From positions 1 to 9,288 of the forward strand of contig CACZON010000294.1 in the NCBI GenBank assembly GCA_902782805.1: DNA of 9,288 nucleotides. The letters are read 5' to 3'. The DNA is from Oscillospiraceae bacterium. GTDB taxonomy: Bacteria > Bacillota > Clostridia > Oscillospirales > Acutalibacteraceae. Made by a program: the position numbers and the translations under genes. Under the pieces are notes generated by a model, which was given only the letters and a program-made list of their open reading frames with translations, did no database searches and was not told the origin of the DNA. Of the stretch, positions 5,681 through 9,288 are shown piece by piece; position 1 is the first letter of the stretch; every line of letters starts with the position of its first letter.

Positions 5681-5703
5681 GGCGCGCTGCCAAAACGCGC
5701 GCC
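5681..5703 (-). other. GC-rich intercistronic hairpin just upstream of the SIMPL ribosome binding site
   Basis: GGCGCGC (5681-5687) and GCGCGCC (5697-5703) form a perfect 7-bp stem with a 9-nt loop. No T-run follows on the minus strand, so it is not a standard terminator. It could set relative expression or mRNA stability between the small-protein gene and the SIMPL gene. Confidence 0.5.
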
Positions 5704-5754
5704 GGGATTTCGCTGCATCTATTGCTGCGGATGCTCTTTCCGTTTTGCGATCCG

Positions 5755-6066
5755 CTATTCTTTCTTTTCGTTGTCGTCCTTCTGCGCCAGCTCTTCGGCC
5801 TTGCGGACGCCGGCCTTCGCGGTACGCACGGCAGCTCTGCCGAAATCGGCCGCCGCTTCGCCGATCGTATGTCCCGTATCGCTCCAGCTTTCGAGCAGAC
5901 CTGTTTCCTGCGGCGGATTCTCCTTGTTTTCATCCGCCCAGTTTTCCAGCTTTTTCGCGCCGACTCTCGCGGATTTGAAGATCGATTTTCCGATTTTTGC
6001 AACCGAGCTTCCGACTTCGATCCCGACTTCTTTCCAATCTTCTTTCAGCGAATTTTCGTTTGCCAT
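5755..6066 (-). CDS. Small protein made of two copies of a 39-residue helical unit, unknown function
   Basis: A 103-residue hydrophilic protein, Lys/Glu/Ala-rich, without signal peptide or membrane segment. Residues 6-44 and 56-94 align with no gaps, offset by exactly 50 residues: 12 of 39 positions are identical (including Leu7/57, Glu9/59, Trp11/61, Gly15/65, Gly19/69, Gly26/76, Gly36/86 and Ala44/94) and many others swap Lys/Arg or Val/Ile. Each unit opens with LxExW, has a GxxxG step (15-19, 65-69) and continues as a basic amphipathic helix. An ENPPQETG linker joins them and the tail is charged. No function is known to me; membrane-surface or helix packing is only a guess. The ATG at 6064-6066 has AAAGGAG (6075-6081) 8 nt upstream; an in-frame ATG at 6096 would put that site inside the gene. 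It is the first gene after an extended -10 promoter and leads to SIMPL and hydrolase genes. Confidence 0.75.
   Translation of the reverse strand: MANENSLKEDWKEVGIEVGSSVAKIGKSIFKSARVGAKKLENWADENKENPPQETGLLESWSDTGHTIGEAAADFGRAAVRTAKAGVRKAEELAQKDDNEKKE
5785..6051 (-). repeat. Protein-level tandem duplication within the small protein
   Basis: Copy 1 is encoded by 6051-5935 (residues 6-44) and copy 2 by 5901-5785 (residues 56-94). They are gap-free at the protein level but no longer obviously alike in DNA, so the duplication is old and both halves have been kept by selection. Confidence 0.75.
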
Positions 6067-6100
6067 GGATTCTTCTCCTTTCCGGCTCATGATCATTTCG

Positions 6101-6120
6101 CGCAGAAGCTGTCTTCTGCG
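6101..6120 (-). other. Leader hairpin upstream of the small duplicated protein
   Basis: CGCAGAAG (6101-6108) and CTTCTGCG (6113-6120) form a perfect 8-bp stem with a 4-nt loop in the roughly 70-nt leader between the promoter at 6142-6170 and the ribosome binding site at 6075-6081. No T-run follows, so it is more likely an mRNA stabiliser or a protein-binding site than a terminator. Confidence 0.6.
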
Positions 6121-6141
6121 AAATTCGTTTCCTTGATTTTC

Positions 6142-6170
6142 AGTATATCACGTTCCGATATCGTCTGCAA
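6142..6170 (-). promoter_or_regulatory. Extended -10 promoter of the small protein-SIMPL-hydrolase operon
   Basis: On the minus strand, TATACT (6147-6142, 5 of 6) is preceded by TGA, an extended -10, and by a weak -35 TTGCAG (6170-6165) at a 17-nt spacing. Transcription should start near 6135. Confidence 0.65.
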
Positions 6171-6174
6171 CAGC

Positions 6175-6214
6175 AAAAGACCGAAGGATGCCTTTCGGAA
6201 TCTTTCGGTCTCTT
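6175..6214 (-). terminator. Rho-independent terminator of the transketolase-kinase-MBL operon
   Basis: On the minus strand, AGACCGAA (6211-6204) pairs with TTCGGTCT (6185-6178) in an 8-bp stem and a short T-run follows. A second TTCGG-complementary arm inside the loop (6194-6198) allows an alternative hairpin. It starts about 20 nt after the MBL-fold gene's stop codon. Confidence 0.7.
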
Positions 6215-6231
6215 CGCTGTTTGGAAACGGT

Positions 6232-7236
6232 TTATTTATCCCAGATACGGTTGAGGTAATAGCAGAAATGTGCGCCGTTGCGGACAAGCTCGCGGTCGAA
6301 GGGGCCGTTCGGCCCCAATTTGCGCATAAAGCAGAAAGCAAAATGGCCGTCGTTGAGTTTGAGGTTTTCCTCGTAGCCCGCTTCGATCATCTTTTCTTCG
6401 AGCCCGACGCCGACCATCTTCGGGGCGCGGCGCGCAAAGACGCGCTTTCCGTCCTTCTCGGAAATCGAGGAGATCCGGTCGGTCGTATGGGGCTTGTAAA
6501 CCGCGACGCCTTCGTTTTCGTGGCCGTTTAAGATGTATTCCGCGATCTCAAGATACCGCTCCACGTAGGAAGCGTCGTGGAGATCGTTGCCGGCGGCGAG
6601 GACGTCGTAATAGGGACGCAGCGCGGTCCAGCGCTGAAGATTGCGGAAGGAATGCTCTACGGAAACCGAGCTGTCGAAGAAGTTTCCGTTGAGCTCGTCG
6701 CCGCAGAAGAGGATACGGGATTTGCGGTCGAGGAACTGGAGCCCGCCCTTCATATGCTCGTCGATCGCAAGGACCTCGAGCGGACGGCCTTTTAAGTTGA
6801 TAACGTCGCCGTCGTGAAGGAAAACAACCGGATAATCATCCGGAACGCCCATATTCGCAAACTCGCCGAAATGCGCGCGCAGACGATAGGTATCCTCCGA
6901 CATATAGACGCAATCGAACTGGTAGCAGTTGAGGATATGGTCACCGTGGGCGTGAGTCAGCAGCATGCGGTAAAGCGGTTTTTCCGGGCAGAGCGACTGG
7001 CAGAAATCTCTGAGGCTGCCGGCGCCGATGCCGGCGTCGATCACGATCAGCTCGTCGTCGCCTTCGACCACGTAGCTGTGGTCGCCGTCGGAAAGGACCT
7101 GCCAGACGCCGTCGGCGATCTTCTCCGCGTGGAAATACGGCTCGCTTTGGGGGCGGATATCGCCCCAGGGATCCTCGAGCAGGATGTTTTCAAATGCAGA
7201 GAAATCGAGCGGTCCCATGTTCTTATGCCAATTCAT
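6232..7236 (-). CDS. MBL-fold metallo-hydrolase
   Basis: A 334-residue metallo-beta-lactamase-fold protein. The metal-binding motif THAHGDH (residues 94-100: His95, His97, Asp99, His100) is intact; His161 (IDEHMKGG) and Asp180 (FCGDEL) are the probable further ligands. The VIDAG strand (65-69) and the SYVVEGDDELIVID region fit the fold. About 40 residues precede the fold, more than in a minimal MBL enzyme. There is no signal peptide, so it should be cytoplasmic. Family members cleave thioesters, lactones, phosphodiesters and more; the substrate here cannot be read. Its place directly after a carbohydrate kinase (30-nt gap) suggests a lactone, ester or sugar-phosphate side product of that pathway, but this is inference. 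The ATG at 7234-7236 has AAAGGAG (7246-7252) 9 nt upstream. It is the last gene of the right-hand operon and is followed by a terminator. Confidence 0.88.
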   Translation of the reverse strand: MNWHKNMGPLDFSAFENILLEDPWGDIRPQSEPYFHAEKIADGVWQVLSDGDHSYVVEGDDELIVIDAGIGAGSLRDFCQSLCPEKPLYRMLLTHAHGDHILNCYQFDCVYMSEDTYRLRAHFGEFANMGVPDDYPVVFLHDGDVINLKGRPLEVLAIDEHMKGGLQFLDRKSRILFCGDELNGNFFDSSVSVEHSFRNLQRWTALRPYYDVLAAGNDLHDASYVERYLEIAEYILNGHENEGVAVYKPHTTDRISSISEKDGKRVFARRAPKMVGVGLEEKMIEAGYEENLKLNDGHFAFCFMRKLGPNGPFDRELVRNGAHFCYYLNRIWDK

Positions 7237-7266
7237 AACGGTTTTCTCCTTTCTTCCTGATCAAAA

Positions 7267-8730
7267 TCAGCTTTTCGCCTTTTGAAGCGCCTGATTCCAA
7301 AGCGCGAATTTCTCCGCGCGCTTTTCATCGCTCATTTTCGGCTCGTAAACGGTTCGTTTCGTCCCCGAGAAGACGGTATCGCGCATCATTCCCGCGCGGA
7401 TGCCCGCCATATAGGAGACGCCCAGCGCCGAGAATTCCTCCGCGTTCGGTACGCAGACCTTCGCGTCGGCGAGGTCGCTCTGGAACTGCATGAGGTATTT
7501 GTCACGCGTCGGTCCGCCGTCGACCCGAAGCTCTTCGATTTTGATCCCGCTGTCCTTTTCCATTGCGAGCAGGACGTCGGTAATCTGGAAACCGATGCTC
7601 TCCTCCGCCGCGCGGATGATCTCGTTGCGGCCGGTGGTGCGGCTCATGCCGGTGATGATCGCACGGGCGTCGTTGTCCCAATGCGGTGCGGAAAGGCCGG
7701 TAAAGGCCGGGACGAGCACGCAGCGATCCTCGGGATTCGCGGCGAACGCGGCCGCTTCAACTTCGCGGGCAGATTCGATCAGGTGCAGATCGTTTTTAAG
7801 CCAGGTGATCACGGCTGCGGCATAGTTGATATTGCCCTCGAGGACGTAGTCGACTTCGCCCCCTCTGCCCCACGCGAGCGAGGTTGCGAGGCCGTAGGCG
7901 CTCTTCTGATATTTCGGGCCGATGTTCATCATAATCGAGGAACCGGTGCCGTACGTCGTTTTGACCATGCCCTTCTGGTGGCATCCCTGAGCGAACAGCG
8001 CCGCGTGGGAATCTCCCATGACCGAAAGGATCGGGACCGGCTTTTTGAGGAAGCCGCCGAAGGTCGTCTCTCCGAAGCCGCCGTCGCTCATTCCGATCTC
8101 CGGCAGCGCTTCGCGTTTGATCCCGAAGCGGGAGAGCAGTTCGTCGTCCCAGGTGAGCGTATGAAGATTGAGCAGCTGGGTGCGCGAGGCGTTGGAATAA
8201 TCGGTACGATAGACGGCGCCCTGAGTCAGACGGTAAACGAGATAGGTATCGATTGTTCCGAAGCGGTAATCTTCTTCGTCGCCGATCTGGTTTTCCAGAA
8301 GCCAGCGCATCTTCGCCGCCGAAAAATACGGTGAAAGCGGCAGCCCCGTTCTGTCGTATACGAGCTCGGCAAACGCGGGATCATCCGCCGTCATGCGGTT
8401 GACGATCTCCGTTGCGCGCGCGCACTGCCAGACGATCGCGTTTCCGATCGGCGAGCCGTCTGGGCGGAACGCGGTTGTCGTTTCGCGCTGGTTGCTGATG
8501 CCGACGGCGATGATCGCCTCTTCGCTGACGCGGTTGTTGAGCAGCAGCTCGCGAACCGCGGCGAGGGTGTTTTTATAGATTTCGTCCAGATCGTGAGAAA
8601 CGTAGCCCTCCGGGCTGACGATCTGGCGGTGGCTTCGGTCGGTTCTCGCAAGGATCCTGCCTTCACTGTCGACGAGGATCGCTTTCGTCCCCTGGGTGCT
8701 CTGGTCGATACCGATGACGTAATTATTCAT
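7267..8730 (-). CDS. FGGY-family carbohydrate kinase, glycerol kinase-like
   Basis: A full-length 487-residue kinase that would phosphorylate a polyol or ketose with ATP. Over its length it follows glycerol kinase: GIDQSTQGTKA (7-17) as phosphate loop, GISNQRETTT (77-86, with Arg82 and Glu83), NAIVWQ (97-102), LSPYFSAAKMRWLL (132-145, Tyr135), GDSHAALF (239-246, Asp240), YGTGSS (260-265), FTGLSAPHWD (343-352) and DGGPTRD (404-410). Two residues that touch glycerol in E. coli GlpK are changed: the Gln after the catalytic Asp is Ser241, and the Phe after GTGC is Ser265. Glycerol is possible, but a larger polyol or a ketose such as erythrulose or a pentulose fits the pocket and the adjacent transketolase as well. 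The ATG at 8730 has GAGGAG upstream and overlaps the transketolase subunit's end by 8 nt, so translation is coupled. The MBL-fold gene follows after 30 nt. Confidence 0.88.
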   Translation of the reverse strand: MNNYVIGIDQSTQGTKAILVDSEGRILARTDRSHRQIVSPEGYVSHDLDEIYKNTLAAVRELLLNNRVSEEAIIAVGISNQRETTTAFRPDGSPIGNAIVWQCARATEIVNRMTADDPAFAELVYDRTGLPLSPYFSAAKMRWLLENQIGDEEDYRFGTIDTYLVYRLTQGAVYRTDYSNASRTQLLNLHTLTWDDELLSRFGIKREALPEIGMSDGGFGETTFGGFLKKPVPILSVMGDSHAALFAQGCHQKGMVKTTYGTGSSIMMNIGPKYQKSAYGLATSLAWGRGGEVDYVLEGNINYAAAVITWLKNDLHLIESAREVEAAAFAANPEDRCVLVPAFTGLSAPHWDNDARAIITGMSRTTGRNEIIRAAEESIGFQITDVLLAMEKDSGIKIEELRVDGGPTRDKYLMQFQSDLADAKVCVPNAEEFSALGVSYMAGIRAGMMRDTVFSGTKRTVYEPKMSDEKRAEKFALWNQALQKAKS

Positions 8731-9288
8731 GAAGCAGCTCCTCTGCAGCTTTTACGATGCCCGCGGTATTGAGTCCGTAATAATCGAAGACCTCTTTGGA
8801 AACGCCGGTGATGACCGGGGAATCCGGAAGCGCGAGGATCTTCATCTTCTTCGGGCAGTTCTGCGCGAGAACGCCGGCGACCGTGGTGCCGAGCCCGCCG
8901 TAGGGCGCGTGCTCTTCGATCGTGATGACCGCCTTGACGTTCTTCGCTTTTTCGATCAGCGTTTTTTCATCGAGCGGTTTGATGCAGTACATATCGAGCG
9001 CCGCCGCGGAAATCCCTTTTTCGCGCAGCGCCTGCGCCGCTTCCTTCGCCGCAAGGACCATTTCACCGCAGGCTACGATCAGAACGTCGTCGCCTTCGGA
9101 AAGGACGGTTGCGCGATTGAGCTCAAAGGGAACGTTCTCCGCATCGTAGACGTCTTCGACCGGGTTTCTGCCGACGCGCAGATAGGCCGGTTTTTCATCG
9201 CAAAGGAGCGCCTCGATCAGTTTTTTCGTCTGATGACGGTCGCTCGGGCAATAGACGCGCATATTCGGGATCGCGCTCATCGCCGCGA
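8723..9288 (-). CDS. Transketolase, C-terminal subunit (5' end beyond window)
   Basis: The last 188 residues of a split transketolase. The end of the pyrimidine-binding domain (ending near PAYLRVGR) and the whole transketolase C-terminal domain are visible, with GDDVLIVACGEMV, the SAAALDMYCIKPLDE segment and the typical TIEEHAPYGGLG loop. The frame stays open to the window edge, and an ATG at 9278-9280 falls inside the domain, so it is not the start. In Clostridia and other bacteria transketolase is often made of separate N- and C-terminal subunits; the N-terminal gene is expected just beyond the window, upstream. The pair moves two-carbon ketol units between sugar phosphates with thiamine diphosphate. 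Its stop codon overlaps the kinase start by 8 nt, implying a dedicated pathway copy rather than only the housekeeping enzyme. Confidence 0.9.
   Translation of the reverse strand, partial: AAMSAIPNMRVYCPSDRHQTKKLIEALLCDEKPAYLRVGRNPVEDVYDAENVPFELNRATVLSEGDDVLIVACGEMVLAAKEAAQALREKGISAAALDMYCIKPLDEKTLIEKAKNVKAVITIEEHAPYGGLGTTVAGVLAQNCPKKMKILALPDSPVITGVSKEVFDYYGLNTAGIVKAAEELLHE

Noticed and set aside
5665..5718. Upstream ATG at 5718 for the SIMPL gene
   Set aside because: The added 18 residues are not part of the family, overlap a strong GC hairpin, and lack a ribosome binding site.
6067..6096. Upstream ATG at 6096 for the small duplicated protein
   Set aside because: The AAAGGAG ribosome binding site would lie within the coding sequence; the ATG at 6066 is 8 nt from it.
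9278..9280. ATG as start of the transketolase subunit
   Set aside because: The frame is open upstream to the window edge and the residues around it belong to the middle of a conserved domain.

Overview
The window looks like chromosomal DNA of a Gram-positive anaerobe in the class Clostridia, possibly an Oscillospiraceae/Ruminococcaceae-type gut or rumen bacterium. This is inferred from strong AAGGAGG-type ribosome binding sites, textbook SigA promoters, hairpin-plus-T-run terminators, moderately high G+C, and protein types common in that class (an XRE regulator fused to membrane helices, a P-loop kinase, a single-pass protein with an extracytoplasmic domain, a SanA/YdcF-like protein and a split transketolase). 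No tRNA, rRNA, CRISPR array, insertion sequence or phage gene was seen. Ten genes are on the minus strand; one, the XRE regulator, is on the plus strand.

Left part (1-2230). A 5'-complete but truncated SGNH/GDSL hydrolase runs off the left edge. It is divergent from the XRE-membrane regulator across a 424-bp intergenic region with a good promoter on each side and a large inverted repeat just downstream of the hydrolase -10 box. The regulator ends at a strong terminator and converges on a small P-loop kinase of the adenylate-kinase-like type.

Middle part (2190-3990). A single-pass membrane protein of unknown function has its own promoter and terminator. Upstream of it is a SanA/YdcF-like envelope protein driven by a perfect TTGACA-N17-TATAAT promoter with a structured leader of about 120 nt.

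Central operon (3957-6170, transcribed right to left). An extended -10 promoter precedes a 103-residue protein made of two ungapped copies of a 39-residue unit, then a SIMPL-domain protein without a signal peptide, then an alpha/beta hydrolase whose ribosome binding site overlaps the SIMPL stop codon. A strong hairpin terminator ends the unit.

Right operon (6178-9288, transcribed right to left and entering from beyond the window). The C-terminal subunit of a split transketolase overlaps by 8 nt an FGGY carbohydrate kinase that resembles glycerol kinase. A metallo-beta-lactamase-fold hydrolase follows after 30 nt, then a terminator. The kinase keeps the glycerol kinase framework but differs at two positions that contact glycerol in the E. 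coli enzyme. With the transketolase, this suggests a polyol or ketose route feeding the pentose phosphate pathway rather than simple glycerol use.

No defence system or clearly new multi-gene machine is evident. The items most worth a second look are the duplicated small protein with its operon, the kinase/transketolase/MBL operon, the promoter-linked inverted repeats, and a roughly threefold excess of GATC.
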